From contig VMSP01000025.1 of NCBI GenBank assembly GCA_013792135.1, positions 1 through 64,000 of the forward strand: 64,000 bases of DNA, in the 5' to 3' direction. The stretch comes from Desulfocapsa sp. GTDB lineage: Bacteria > Desulfobacterota > Desulfobulbia > Desulfobulbales > Desulfocapsaceae. Position numbers and translations under genes: made by a program. How positions within the stretch are numbered: the first letter of the stretch is position 1; the number at the start of each line of letters is the position of its first letter. This document shows positions 25,285 to 34,234 of the stretch, piece after piece. The notes beneath the pieces were generated by a model that was not told the DNA's origin, searched no databases, and saw nothing but the letters and a program-made list of their open reading frames with translations.

Positions 25285-25629
25285 GGTTTTTTTGCAAGGC
25301 AGATTTTGTTAAACTTCTTGCCTGTCGGGAGCTTTATATTTGTCATGGAGTTGATAGCTCTTCTCTGACAAAGTGCTTGGGCCTGCTTTTTTTCCTCGCC
25401 ATTCTTGAAAAAATTGTTTACTTTTATGTCCTTTGTCTGCGTTCTTCGTTGAAATTTGTTGGATCAAATACTCTGATGCGAATAAAAGTTATTAGTTATA
25501 TTATTCGTTGTCAGTCATGAAGTTTTGTGGATTTATGTAGTAATTAAGTAGTTTATCGTTGTTACAGTATGTGTAGCTTTATCTCAATTTACCCTGAAAA
25601 ACATATTTTGTTTTTTGCTGGAGGATATT
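25285..25629. other. AT-rich intergenic region before rpmF
   Basis: This 345-base stretch has no convincing coding frame. The yceD/DUF177 gene that commonly precedes rpmF is not here. It probably holds the promoter for the long rpmF-fab operon, but I cannot single out a -35/-10 pair. GGAGG at 25620-25624 serves rpmF. Confidence 0.5.
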
Positions 25630-25818
25630 ATGGCATTACCCAAGAGACGACATTCTCACTCTCGTACCCGTAAAAGAAGGTCGCATGATGCACTGAGTGC
25701 GCCAGGTATGTCTACCTGTGCCGAGTGTGGTGCGCCAAAACAGCCACATCGTTTGTGCCCAAGTTGTGGAAAATACAAGGGGCGTACGGTTGTTAGTCTT
25801 GATATTGATATAGAGTAG
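25630..25818 (+). CDS. rpmF: 50S ribosomal protein L32
   Basis: 62-residue L32 with the N-terminal basic segment ALPKRRHSHSRTRKRRSHDA and a zinc-ribbon-like CAEC ... CPSC pair. I place the start at ATG 25630 (MALPKRRH) with GGAGG about 5 bases upstream; an in-frame start at 25615 would only add five residues covering the RBS. It heads the fatty acid operon, the usual rpmF-plsX-fabH order of Proteobacteria. Confidence 0.95.
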   Translation: MALPKRRHSHSRTRKRRSHDALSAPGMSTCAECGAPKQPHRLCPSCGKYKGRTVVSLDIDIE

Positions 25819-25826
25819 GCCCAATT

Positions 25827-26849
25827 GTGCGGATTGCCCTGGATGCCATGGGCGGAGACCATGGCCCCGAGGAACTGATTGATGGGGCATTGCTTGCCGT
25901 AAAACAGACCGATCTGCAAGTAACCCTGGTTGGTAACCGGCAGGTTCTGCAGGCTCATCTTGACCGATTGAGGTCTGGCGATACTGGATTGCTGCAACGT
26001 ATTCAGATTGTCCATGCGGCTGAGGTGGTGGAGATGAGTGAGTCGCCTGTCGACGCTATCCGCAAGAAAAAAGATGCCTCGGTTCTGGTTGCCTTCGATC
26101 TTGTGCGTCAAGGACAGGCTGATGCCGCCGTCAGTGCAGGTAATTCCGGTGCAACAATGGCTGCCGCTGTACGAAAGCTTGGCCGGATGGAGCATGTGTC
26201 CCGGCCAGGAATAGCCAGCATCTTTCCCACCTTGAAGAAGCCGGTCGTCATGATGGATGTTGGGGCCAATGTTGATTGTCGTCCCCAGCATCTTTTTCAA
26301 TTTGCGGTCATGGCCTCTGCCTTTTCCCATATATTCGATATAGATCGTCCCCGAATTGGTATCCTCAGCATTGGCGAAGAAATTGGGAAGGGGAATACCC
26401 TTGTTAAAGAGACCTACGCCCGGCTTGCTGCCAGTTCACTGAATTTTGTGGGAAATGTCGAGGGGCGCGATGTGTTTCAAGGCAATGTGGATGTTATTGT
26501 CTGTGATGGCTTTGTCGGCAATATCTGCCTGAAGCTCAGCGAGGGTCTGGCTGGGGCTGCTATGCAGATGTTGAAAGACGAAATCATGAAGTCAACTGCT
26601 GCCAAAATTGGATACTTTCTTGCCCGTCCCGCCTTTCGTTCCTTTGCCAAGCGTGTCGATTATGCAGAATATGGCGGCGCGCCTCTTCTGGGTATCAATG
26701 GTGTTGGCATTATCTGTCATGGTAAGTCCAGTGCTGAGGCCATTAAGAATGCAATCCTTGAAGCTGCCAAGATGGTAGAAAAGCAAGTCAATCAGAGAAT
26801 CGCGGCAGGTCTTGCCGAAATTGCTCAGGATGAAGAGGCTGTGGTCTGA
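25827..26849 (+). CDS. plsX: Phosphate acyltransferase PlsX
   Basis: Converts acyl-ACP to acyl-phosphate, the donor for PlsY in phospholipid synthesis. The 340 residues include the start motif RIALDAMGGDHGP, VSAGNSGATMAAAV and DGFVGNICLKLSEG. It starts at GTG 25827, 8 bases after rpmF. Its stop overlaps the fabH ATG (TGATG), which indicates coupled translation. Confidence 0.96.
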   Translation: MRIALDAMGGDHGPEELIDGALLAVKQTDLQVTLVGNRQVLQAHLDRLRSGDTGLLQRIQIVHAAEVVEMSESPVDAIRKKKDASVLVAFDLVRQGQADAAVSAGNSGATMAAAVRKLGRMEHVSRPGIASIFPTLKKPVVMMDVGANVDCRPQHLFQFAVMASAFSHIFDIDRPRIGILSIGEEIGKGNTLVKETYARLAASSLNFVGNVEGRDVFQGNVDVIVCDGFVGNICLKLSEGLAGAAMQMLKDEIMKSTAAKIGYFLARPAFRSFAKRVDYAEYGGAPLLGINGVGIICHGKSSAEAIKNAILEAAKMVEKQVNQRIAAGLAEIAQDEEAVV

Positions 26850-27823
26850 TGGGCACAGCGATTCTTGGGACAGGGGTATATCTGCCAGAGCGGGTTGTGA
26901 CCAATCAGGATCTTGCAAAGGTTGTTGATACCAGTGACGAGTGGATACGGACCAGAACCGGGATCAGTACCCGTCGAATTGGGGGTCAGGGCGATGAAAC
27001 TTATCTGCTGGCTGCCAGAGCTGCGGTAAAGGCCTTGCAGATGGCTGAGCTTTCTGCTAACGACATTGATCTTATCATTGTTGCGACCATTTCTTCTCAC
27101 ATGCTCATGCCTTCCTGTGCCTGTTTCGTGCAAAAAGAAATTGGTGCCGGCAGAGCTTTTGCTTTCGATATCAACGCTGCTTGCTCAGGATTTGTCTATG
27201 CTCTTGATCTTGCTGATAAGTATATCCTAGCCGATCCAAGCAAGAAAATTCTGGTAATTGGAGCGGAAACTCTGTCCAGTCGTACGAACTGGGAGGATCG
27301 AAATACCTGTATCCTTTTTGGCGATGGTGCTGGAGCCGTTGTCCTCGGGCATGTTAAGGGGAGTCGCGGAGTGATCGGGGCCAAGTTGTTTTCAGATGGA
27401 AAACTCTGGAGCTTACTCCATATGCACACTGCTGCCAGTTGTAATTCTGAACTGTTGCAGTCAGCAAGCCCCGGTGTGCATATAGTTATGGAGGGTCGTG
27501 AAGTCTTCAAGTATGCGGTCAAGGCCATGGAAGAGGCTGTGTTGGCGCTTTTGGAGCAAGAGCAGATCGCCCTTGATGCCATCAGCTTGGTTATTCCACA
27601 TCAGGCTAATATCCGTATCTTGAATAAGTTGGTTGAACGTCTGGGAATCGGTGCAGAAAAAGTTATCATAAATGTGCAAAAATATGGTAATACGTCAGCA
27701 GCTTCCATCCCTATCGCCCTTGATGAAGCAAATCGGGCGTCCAGAATACAAGCTGGTGATATTATTTTATTTTGTTCCTTTGGTGGTGGTTTTACCTGGG
27801 GAGCAACTCTGGTCAGGTGGTAA
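26849..27823 (+). CDS. fabH: 3-oxoacyl-ACP synthase III
   Basis: Starts fatty acid chains by condensing acetyl-CoA (or another short acyl-CoA) with malonyl-ACP. The 324 residues have the catalytic Cys in NAACSGFVYALD, His in IPHQANIRI and Asn in KYGNTSAAS. The N-terminal GTGVYLPERVVTN block is typical. About 110 bases separate it from the acyl-CoA dehydrogenase gene, the longest gap in this operon so far. Confidence 0.96.
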   Translation: MGTAILGTGVYLPERVVTNQDLAKVVDTSDEWIRTRTGISTRRIGGQGDETYLLAARAAVKALQMAELSANDIDLIIVATISSHMLMPSCACFVQKEIGAGRAFAFDINAACSGFVYALDLADKYILADPSKKILVIGAETLSSRTNWEDRNTCILFGDGAGAVVLGHVKGSRGVIGAKLFSDGKLWSLLHMHTAASCNSELLQSASPGVHIVMEGREVFKYAVKAMEEAVLALLEQEQIALDAISLVIPHQANIRILNKLVERLGIGAEKVIINVQKYGNTSAASIPIALDEANRASRIQAGDIILFCSFGGGFTWGATLVRW

Positions 27824-27933
27824 GCAATTGTTCGAAAATTATATTGATCTTGAACTAACGGGAATGGCTTAAGTTTTCGTAAGAGATTGATCTGAGCAAC
27901 CTTTTATGAACGGCTTCTCGGGAGGAGACAAGA

Positions 27934-29088
27934 TTGGATTATTTTTTATCTGAAGAACAAGAGATGATTGTGGAAATAGCTCGTCAGATTACGGATGAGC
28001 GTATTATTCCGCAGCGGGCTGAGCTTGACGAGAAGGATGAATTCCCACGGGCAATCCTTGGTGAGATGGCTCGGGCAGACCTTTTTGGGATCCCTATCCC
28101 GGAAGAATTTGGTGGCTTTGGCGGAGGTTGTCTTGATATCGTTCTGGCCTTGGAACAGTTGGGGCGTGGCTGTATTGGCGTGGGTACCGCCTTTGCCGCA
28201 AGTTCGCTTGGCATCTATCCCATTCTTATTGCCGGGACACAGGAGATGCGCGAGAAATATCTCCCGGATGTGGCTTCTGGAAAGAAGTTTGCTGCCTTTG
28301 GTTTGACCGAGGCCAATGCCGGTTCTGATGCCTCGGGCATTCAGACGACGGCGGTGCTGGATGGTGATGAGTGGGTTTTAAACGGTACCAAGCAGTGGAT
28401 CACCAATGGCGGTGAGGCCCAAATCTATTCAGTGGTTGCCATCACCGACCGGAGCAAGGGAGCGCGTGGCGCATCCATGCTGGTGGTTGAGGAGGGTGAT
28501 CCAGGTTTTAGTTGTGGTCCGAAAGAGAAAAAGATGGGGATCAGGGCTTCATCCACTACCGAGCTTATTTTTAAAGATTGTCGAATCCCCAAAGATCGAT
28601 TGATTGGACGCAAGGGAACCGGTTTTATAACCGTAATGAAGACTCTTGACTCTTCCAGGCCTGGGATTGCCGCATTGGGGTTGGGCTTGGCGCAGGGAGC
28701 ACTTGATGAGGCTGCCAGTTATGCCAAACAACGTGTCCAGTTCGGTAAACCCATCATGGCCTTTCAGGCGGTTCAGCATATGCTCGCCGATATGGCCATT
28801 CAGCTTGAGGCGGCACGGGCGCTTGTGTATGGCGCGGCCAGGCATATAGACGCCCATCCCAACAATATGTCCAAGGTTTCTTCCATGTGCAAGGTCTTTG
28901 CCACGGATATGGCCATGAAAGTAGCCACTGACGCCGTACAGGTGATGGGTGGCTATGGCTATATGCGTGAATATCCCGTGGAGAAGATGATGCGGGATGC
29001 CAAAATCCTGCAGATCTATGAGGGCACCAATCAGATTCAGCGCAATGTAGTTGGACAGGAACTGAACAAGGAGTATACCCGCGCCTGA
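27934..29088 (+). CDS. Acyl-CoA dehydrogenase (short-chain type)
   Basis: A FAD enzyme interconverting acyl-CoA and 2-enoyl-CoA. The 384 residues show AFGLTEANAGSDA (FAD/substrate loop), WITNG, RVQFGKP and the C-terminal IYEGTNQIQRNV, whose Glu is the catalytic base position used in short-chain and butyryl-CoA dehydrogenases. The start codon is TTG 27934, supported by GGGAGGAG 10 bases upstream. It is followed by etfB and etfA, so ETF is its electron partner. Placement inside the fab operon suggests a link to acyl-chain synthesis or short acyl-CoA supply; the direction in vivo is not known. Confidence 0.93.
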   Translation: MDYFLSEEQEMIVEIARQITDERIIPQRAELDEKDEFPRAILGEMARADLFGIPIPEEFGGFGGGCLDIVLALEQLGRGCIGVGTAFAASSLGIYPILIAGTQEMREKYLPDVASGKKFAAFGLTEANAGSDASGIQTTAVLDGDEWVLNGTKQWITNGGEAQIYSVVAITDRSKGARGASMLVVEEGDPGFSCGPKEKKMGIRASSTTELIFKDCRIPKDRLIGRKGTGFITVMKTLDSSRPGIAALGLGLAQGALDEAASYAKQRVQFGKPIMAFQAVQHMLADMAIQLEAARALVYGAARHIDAHPNNMSKVSSMCKVFATDMAMKVATDAVQVMGGYGYMREYPVEKMMRDAKILQIYEGTNQIQRNVVGQELNKEYTRA

Positions 29089-29109
29089 ACGGTCGGATAA
29101 GTGAATGAT

Positions 29110-29889
29110 ATGAAAATCATTGTCTGTATTAAACAGGTACCTGATGCCAAGGACGTTCGTCTTGATCCCAAAACGAATACCTTGGCGCGTGAAGGTGTGC
29201 AGTCGATCATGAATCCTTATGATCAGCATGCGGTGGAAGAGGCTGTACGCTTAAAGGAACTCCTGGGTGGTGAGGTTACGGTTCTGAGTATGGGGCCGCC
29301 TCAAGCGGAAGAAGTACTCAGACAGGCGATCTCCTGTGGTGCTGATCATGCCGTGCTGGTCTCGGATCGGGCCTTTGCCGGTGCTGATACCTGGGCCACT
29401 TCCTATACCTTGGCCAAGGCGGTTAATGTTATTGGAGCCTTTGATCTTCTTTTGTGTGGAAAACAGGCCATTGATGGTGATACGGCCCAGGTCGGTCCAG
29501 GGCTTGCCATGCGTCTGCAGATCCCGTATGTGACTTGTGTGCAGAAGGTACGTGAAGCCACGGATTCAGGACTGGTTCTGGAGCGGATGATGGATGATGG
29601 CTATGATGTCCTGGCGCTTGATTATCCGGCCTTGCTGACTGTGGTTAAAGATATTAATGAGCCTCGGGTTCCTTCTCTCAAAGGGAAAATGCGGGCCAAA
29701 AAGGTGGAGATCAGAAAGTTGACGGCGGCCGATATCGGTGCTGATCCTGCTTGTATTGGTCTTCCTGGTTCTCCAACTCAGGTTGTCAAGGTCTTTCCTC
29801 CGGAAGCTCGCTGTAAACGGGCCGTTTTTACTGGAAGTCTTGATGAGCAGATCGGACAGCTTGTTGATAGTTTACAATCGTATCTATAA
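29110..29889 (+). CDS. etfB: Electron transfer flavoprotein subunit beta
   Basis: FixA/EtfB family, about 260 residues, starting MKIIVCIKQVPDA at ATG 29110 (GTG 29101 is an alternative). Conserved blocks are NPYDQHAVEEAVRLKE, the nucleotide-site LLCGKQAIDGDTAQVGP and PALLTVVKDINEPR. It pairs with the ferredoxin-fused EtfA next to it and the acyl-CoA dehydrogenase before it. EtfB of this kind can hold AMP or, in bifurcating ETFs, a second FAD; the sequence alone does not settle which. Confidence 0.94.
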   Translation: MKIIVCIKQVPDAKDVRLDPKTNTLAREGVQSIMNPYDQHAVEEAVRLKELLGGEVTVLSMGPPQAEEVLRQAISCGADHAVLVSDRAFAGADTWATSYTLAKAVNVIGAFDLLLCGKQAIDGDTAQVGPGLAMRLQIPYVTCVQKVREATDSGLVLERMMDDGYDVLALDYPALLTVVKDINEPRVPSLKGKMRAKKVEIRKLTAADIGADPACIGLPGSPTQVVKVFPPEARCKRAVFTGSLDEQIGQLVDSLQSYL

Positions 29890-29909
29890 CTCAGTCTGGA
29901 GAAAAAGAA

Positions 29910-31103
29910 ATGTTGATTATAGATAAGGATTTATGTGTCGGTTGCGGCATTTGTGAGAGCGCCTGTCCCTTTGGTGCCATTAGCGTTGTTGATGGTTGTG
30001 CCGTGGTGGGTGACGGCTGTACTCTTTGCGGTTCCTGTGTGGAAACTTGTGATTCTGGTGCCTTGAAGATTGAAGGAGCTGGAAAAAATGCTCCCCTGGA
30101 TCTTGCCAGTTGGTCCGGGGTCTGGGTCTATTGCGAATTCAGGCGTGGAGCCCTGGCTCCTGTTTCCCTGGAATTGTTGGGTATAGGCCGCAGACTGGCT
30201 GATATCCGTAACGTCCCTTTGTCCGCTGTTTTGATTGGCTTTGAAACGGGGGATACGGCACGGCAACTTATCGGTCATGGAGCCGATACGGTATACCTGA
30301 TTGATGATCCGGCGCTTGCCCATTTTACCGATGAGGCATATGGCGCGATCATGACCGCGCTTATTCAGCAACATAAACCGGAAATTGTCCTGGCCGGAGC
30401 GACCGCTATTGGCCGCTCTTTTATTCCGGGTGTTGCCACAAACTTGGGGGCTGGCCTTACTGCTGATTGTACCCAGCTTGCCATCCGCGAGGAAGATGGT
30501 GCTTTGCTGCAGACACGACCTGCTTTTGGTGGCAATATCATGGCGACTATTGTCTGTCCGAATTCAAGGCCGCAGATGTCCACAGTGCGTCCCAAGGTCA
30601 TGCAGACTCTGGCCTTTGATGCTGAGCGACAAGGGAACATTGTTGAGGTGAAACCAACGTCTGAGCAGCTTGCAACTCGGGTACGGGTCATTGAGTCTGT
30701 GGTCTCGGAAGAGGATAATGTGAATATTCAGGAATCTGATATCCTGGTTGCTGGGGGACGTGGACTTGACAGTGCCAAGGGTTTTACTCTGATGCGAGAG
30801 CTTGCTGACTCACTTGGGGGCGCGATTGCTGCTACTCGAGCTGTGGTAGATGCCGGCTGGATCGCTTATCCCCATCAGGTCGGGCAGACCGGCAAGACTG
30901 TGGCACCGAAATTGTACATTGCCTGTGGCATATCCGGGGCAGTGCAGCACGTGGCCGGCATGCAGTCGGCAGAGACGATTGTCGCCATTAATCGGGATAA
31001 GGATGCCCCTATCTTTGATGTGGCTGATTTTGGCCTGGTGGGAGATCTCTTTGAGATCGTACCCAAACTTCTTATGAAAATTGAGGAGCGGCGCAAGTCA
31101 TGA
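29910..31103 (+). CDS. etfA: Electron transfer flavoprotein subunit alpha with N-terminal 2[4Fe-4S] ferredoxin domain
   Basis: 397 residues. The first 60 are a two-cluster ferredoxin: C9-x2-C12-x2-C15-x3-C19 and C37-x2-C40-x2-C43-x3-C47. Then come the EtfA alpha/beta domain ([16 protein letters not shown]) and the FAD domain ([38 protein letters not shown]). Such ferredoxin-fused EtfA is known in caffeoyl-CoA reductase-type and other anaerobic complexes, where electrons also reach low-potential carriers. It overlaps fabG by 4 bases, so it is firmly part of the operon. Confidence 0.94.
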   Translation: MLIIDKDLCVGCGICESACPFGAISVVDGCAVVGDGCTLCGSCVETCDSGALKIEGAGKNAPLDLASWSGVWVYCEFRRGALAPVSLELLGIGRRLADIRNVPLSAVLIGFETGDTARQLIGHGADTVYLIDDPALAHFTDEAYGAIMTALIQQHKPEIVLAGATAIGRSFIPGVATNLGAGLTADCTQLAIREEDGALLQTRPAFGGNIMATIVCPNSRPQMSTVRPKVMQTLAFDAERQGNIVEVKPTSEQLATRVRVIESVVSEEDNVNIQESDILVAGGRGLDSAKGFTLMRELADSLGGAIAATRAVVDAGWIAYPHQVGQTGKTVAPKLYIACGISGAVQHVAGMQSAETIVAINRDKDAPIFDVADFGLVGDLFEIVPKLLMKIEERRKS

Positions 31104-31843
31104 GCCTTACCGGAAAAACAGCACTAGTGACTGGTGGAAGCCGTGGTATAGGGCGTGCCATATGCCAACGTGTCAGTGCTCTGGGCGCCCATGTGTACAT
31201 TAATTATGTGTCGAACCCCGCAGCGGCCGAAGAAACCAAAAAGATGATTCAGGACGCAGGTGGACATGCGGATATAATCTGTTTTAATGTGGCAGACGGT
31301 GAACAGGTGCAGGAAGCCCTCAAACAGATAGTTACAGAGGCTGGATCTCTTGATGTCCTTGTTAATAACGCTGGGATCACCAGGGATGGTCTGATGGCCA
31401 GAATGAAAGAGTCTGATTGGGATCTGGTCATCGATACCAACCTGAAAGGTGCCTTCCTCTGTTCCAAGGCCGCCTCTCGGTCAATGATGAAAAATAAATG
31501 GGGTCGAATTGTCAATATCACTTCAGTTATTGGTTTTTCTGGAAATGCCGGCCAGATAAATTATGCTGCGGCCAAGGCAGGACTTGTGGGGTTGACCAAG
31601 TCAATGGCCAGGGAGTTTGCCTCGAGGAATATTACGGTGAATGGGGTTGCTCCTGGCTATATTGTGACTGATATGACAAGTTCTTTGTCTGAGGAAATTC
31701 AGGAAAAGATCAAAGGAGAAATCCCACTGGCCGCGTTGGGAACACCTGAAGACGTTGCGGGAGCAGTTGCCTATTTAATTGGCAATGATGGTCGTTATGT
31801 GACAGGACAGGTTTTGCATGTTAATGGTGGTATGTATATGTAG
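31100..31843 (+). CDS. fabG: 3-oxoacyl-ACP reductase
   Basis: NADPH-dependent SDR that reduces beta-ketoacyl-ACP. The 247 residues carry [11 protein letters not shown] for the cofactor, NNAG, the catalytic Ser in [10 protein letters not shown] and YAAAK. The C-terminal [12 protein letters not shown] is characteristic of FabG. Its ATG overlaps the etfA stop. Confidence 0.96.
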   Translation: MSLTGKTALVTGGSRGIGRAICQRVSALGAHVYINYVSNPAAAEETKKMIQDAGGHADIICFNVADGEQVQEALKQIVTEAGSLDVLVNNAGITRDGLMARMKESDWDLVIDTNLKGAFLCSKAASRSMMKNKWGRIVNITSVIGFSGNAGQINYAAAKAGLVGLTKSMAREFASRNITVNGVAPGYIVTDMTSSLSEEIQEKIKGEIPLAALGTPEDVAGAVAYLIGNDGRYVTGQVLHVNGGMYM

Positions 31844-31939
31844 ATGGAATAAGGGGAAGGTTTCCCTGAAGTGTTGAATTGATTTTCGGTATTGTGTTTT
31901 TTGTTTTTATTAACGTATAAAAAAAAATGGGAGAAAAAA

Positions 31940-32170
31940 ATGGCGATAGATCAACAGATGGTCGATATTATAGTTGAGCAGTTGAGTGTAGAAAAAGATA
32001 AAGTAGTTCCCAACGCCTCATTTGTGGATGACCTTGGTGCTGACTCTCTGGATCTTGTGGAGTTGATTATGGCCATGGAAGAGGCCTTTGATGTTGAAAT
32101 TCCCGATGAAGATGCCGAGAAAATCAATACAGTTCAAAATGCCATTGATTATATCAATAAGCTTAACTAA
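31940..32170 (+). CDS. acpP: Acyl carrier protein
   Basis: Small acidic protein that carries growing acyl chains on a phosphopantetheine arm. The modified Ser is in [13 protein letters not shown]. From ATG 31940 it has 76 residues, matching AcpP; GGGAG precedes it. The longer open frame from 31892 includes basic and aromatic residues not typical of ACP and is rejected. It lies between fabG and fabF, the usual order. Confidence 0.97.
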   Translation: MAIDQQMVDIIVEQLSVEKDKVVPNASFVDDLGADSLDLVELIMAMEEAFDVEIPDEDAEKINTVQNAIDYINKLN

Positions 32171-32261
32171 GCTAAATTAATTTGAAAAATGGGATTTTCG
32201 TGGAATACGAGAGCCTCATGTATTGGTGAGAAACAAATCTGTTGGCCTGAGGGGAGTTTAC

Positions 32262-33506
32262 ATGGCAAGGCGTAGAGTTGTGGTTACAGGAGTTGGGCTG
32301 GTAACACCGCTTGGCACTGGGACACAAAAAACATGGGAAAATATCTGTGCCGGAACCAGTGGTGTCGGCCTTATCACCCGATTTGATACCAGTGATTATG
32401 CGGTAAAGATCGCAGCAGAGGTAAAGGACTTTCAGGTAGAAGATTTTATTGAGAAAAAACTTGCCAAGCACCTAGACCTTTTTGTGCAGTATGCTATCGC
32501 TGCTGCCAGGATGGCGTTTGAAGACAGTGGTGCAATCATCGATGGGAGCAATTGTCAGAGGGTAGGTGTTATTACCGGCTGTGGTATGGGGGGACTTCCG
32601 ACCATTGAGCAGAACCATCTGAGCTGTCTTGAGCGTGGTTCAAAGAGGATTTCACCTTTTTTCATTCCCATGGCCATTCCTAATATGCCTTCTGGTCATA
32701 TCTCCATGCAATTGGGAGCGAAAGGACCTAATCTTGCCCTTTCAACTGCCTGTGCAGCAGGGACACATGCCGTGGGTGAGGCCTATCGTTCCATTGTGTA
32801 CGGTAGTTGCGATATGGTGATTACTGGTGGTACTGAGTCAGTAATTTGTCCCCTTGGCGTTGGTGGCTTCAGCTCCATGAAAGCGCTTTCTACCCGTAAT
32901 GATGCACCAGAACAGGCATCCCGGCCTTTTGATAAAGATCGGGATGGCTTTGTTATGTCTGAGGGTTCAGGGATGCTCATTATTGAAGAGTTGGAGCATG
33001 CCCTGAAACGAGGTGCCACGATCTATGCGGAAATAACCGGGTATGGTGCCAGCAGTGATGCTTATCATATCGCCGCTCCGCCTGAAAATGGTGAAGGAGC
33101 TGCGCGCTGTATGCGCATTGCCCTAGCCGATGCCGGTCTGTCTCCTGAGGATATCGATTACATTAATGCCCATGGGACTTCCACTCCGTTAAATGATCGC
33201 TGTGAAACCCAAGCCATTAAAACGGTCTTTGGTGATCATGCCAGAAAACTTGCCATCAGTTCCACAAAATCTATGACCGGCCATATGCTGGGTGCTGCCG
33301 GCGGGATTGAAGCGGCCTTTACGGCTCTCAGTATTCGGGAACAGATCGCACCGCCGACGATGAATCTAAAGGAAGCAAGTCCTGAATGTGATCTTGATTA
33401 TGTGCCGAATCAGGCTAGAAAGATGGAGATCCGTGCGGCTGTTTCCAATTCTTTTGGATTTGGCGGAACTAATGGTGTTATTGTCATGCAGCGCTATAAT
33501 GATTGA
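32262..33506 (+). CDS. fabF: 3-oxoacyl-ACP synthase II
   Basis: Elongating ketosynthase, 414 residues from ATG 32262 (MARRRVVVTGVGLVTPLG), with GAGGGGAG upstream. Active-site Cys is in STACAAGTHAVG, the two His in NAHGTSTPLND and MTGHMLGAAG. A longer frame starting at 32223 adds non-conserved residues. It ends the fatty acid part of the operon, 38 bases before the rpiB start. Confidence 0.96.
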   Translation: MARRRVVVTGVGLVTPLGTGTQKTWENICAGTSGVGLITRFDTSDYAVKIAAEVKDFQVEDFIEKKLAKHLDLFVQYAIAAARMAFEDSGAIIDGSNCQRVGVITGCGMGGLPTIEQNHLSCLERGSKRISPFFIPMAIPNMPSGHISMQLGAKGPNLALSTACAAGTHAVGEAYRSIVYGSCDMVITGGTESVICPLGVGGFSSMKALSTRNDAPEQASRPFDKDRDGFVMSEGSGMLIIEELEHALKRGATIYAEITGYGASSDAYHIAAPPENGEGAARCMRIALADAGLSPEDIDYINAHGTSTPLNDRCETQAIKTVFGDHARKLAISSTKSMTGHMLGAAGGIEAAFTALSIREQIAPPTMNLKEASPECDLDYVPNQARKMEIRAAVSNSFGFGGTNGVIVMQRYND

Positions 33507-33544
33507 AAAATAGGCAAGGAAAAGACTTGTTACAGGAGTTTGAT

Positions 33545-33976
33545 GTGAAGATAGCAATTGGCGCAGATCATGGTGGCTTTCACTTGAAAGAGATAGTTCG
33601 AGCCCTGGTGGATGAATTGGGACATGAAGTTCAGGATCTGGGCTGTTATTCTACAGTCTCGGTTGATTATCCTGATCTCGCTCGTTTGGTCTGTGAAAAA
33701 GTTGATGCCGGCTCTGTCGATCGTGGTATCCTGATCTGTGGAACAGGTCTTGGCATGTCCATGGCTGCCAATCGCTATGCACATGTGCGTGCTGCCCTCT
33801 GTCATGATCACTATACTGCTCATATGAGTCGTGAACATAATAATGCCAATGTGCTTTGTATGGGGGAGAGGGTTATTGGTCAAGGTGTTGCGGATGATAT
33901 TGTCCAGACCTGGTTAGCGGTGGAGTTCAGCGGTGGGCGCCATCTCGGGCGTATTGAACTGTACAGTAAATGTTGA
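33545..33976 (+). CDS. rpiB: Ribose-5-phosphate isomerase B
   Basis: Isomerises ribose 5-phosphate and ribulose 5-phosphate (LacAB/RpiB family). I choose GTG 33545 (KIAIGADHGGFHLKE) because CAGGAG lies 7 bases upstream and the family starts there, giving 143 residues. The catalytic Cys is in LICGTGLGMSMAANR. It is followed by a strong terminator, so the operon that starts at rpmF probably ends here. RpiB, GlyA and NrdR commonly cluster in Desulfobacterota and Firmicutes. Confidence 0.94.
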   Translation: MKIAIGADHGGFHLKEIVRALVDELGHEVQDLGCYSTVSVDYPDLARLVCEKVDAGSVDRGILICGTGLGMSMAANRYAHVRAALCHDHYTAHMSREHNNANVLCMGERVIGQGVADDIVQTWLAVEFSGGRHLGRIELYSKC

Positions 33977-34007
33977 TTCAGGCGGTTTAGAATTAAAGGA
34001 GTACTGG

Positions 34008-34043
34008 CCGGCATTGTGAACATGAAATGCCGGTTTTTTGTTT
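34008..34043 (+). terminator. Intrinsic terminator after rpiB
   Basis: Stem CCGGCATT / AATGCCGG (34008-34015 and 34026-34033) with a 10-base loop is followed by TTTTTTGTTTT. This is a textbook Rho-independent terminator. Confidence 0.9.
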
Positions 34044-34044
34044 T

Positions 34045-34102
34045 AGGATCTGTTACGAAATAGTTTTTACCTTCTAACTATTTGTTACGCTTCCTTATGC
34101 CG
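34045..34102. repeat. Palindromic intergenic element, copy D (single hairpin)
   Basis: Reads AGGATCTGTTACGAAATAGTT, then AACTATTTGTTACGCTTCCT, then TATGCCG (34045-34102). Reversed, this gives CGGC-ATAAGG-AAGCGTAAC, the same junction as copy A. Stem AAATAGTT / AACTATTT extends with GTTAC / GTTAC sides that pair imperfectly. No partner for the second hairpin is present. It lies directly after the rpiB terminator. Confidence 0.5.
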
Positions 34103-34234
34103 TTTTTACCATCTATAATAATAGTATTTTGTAATAATTATTTTTGTAAGGTCAGTTTTTGAACGAAGGCTTAGTCTGTCCATGAAAAGAAATCTGGTTG
34201 CTTGTCAACTGGAAAAGCAAAAGGTAATTCTGCT

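Noticed and set aside
34103-34234. Glycine riboswitch upstream of glyA
   Set aside because: The leader is AT-rich and lacks the paired aptamer core; it contains only the end of palindromic copy D.
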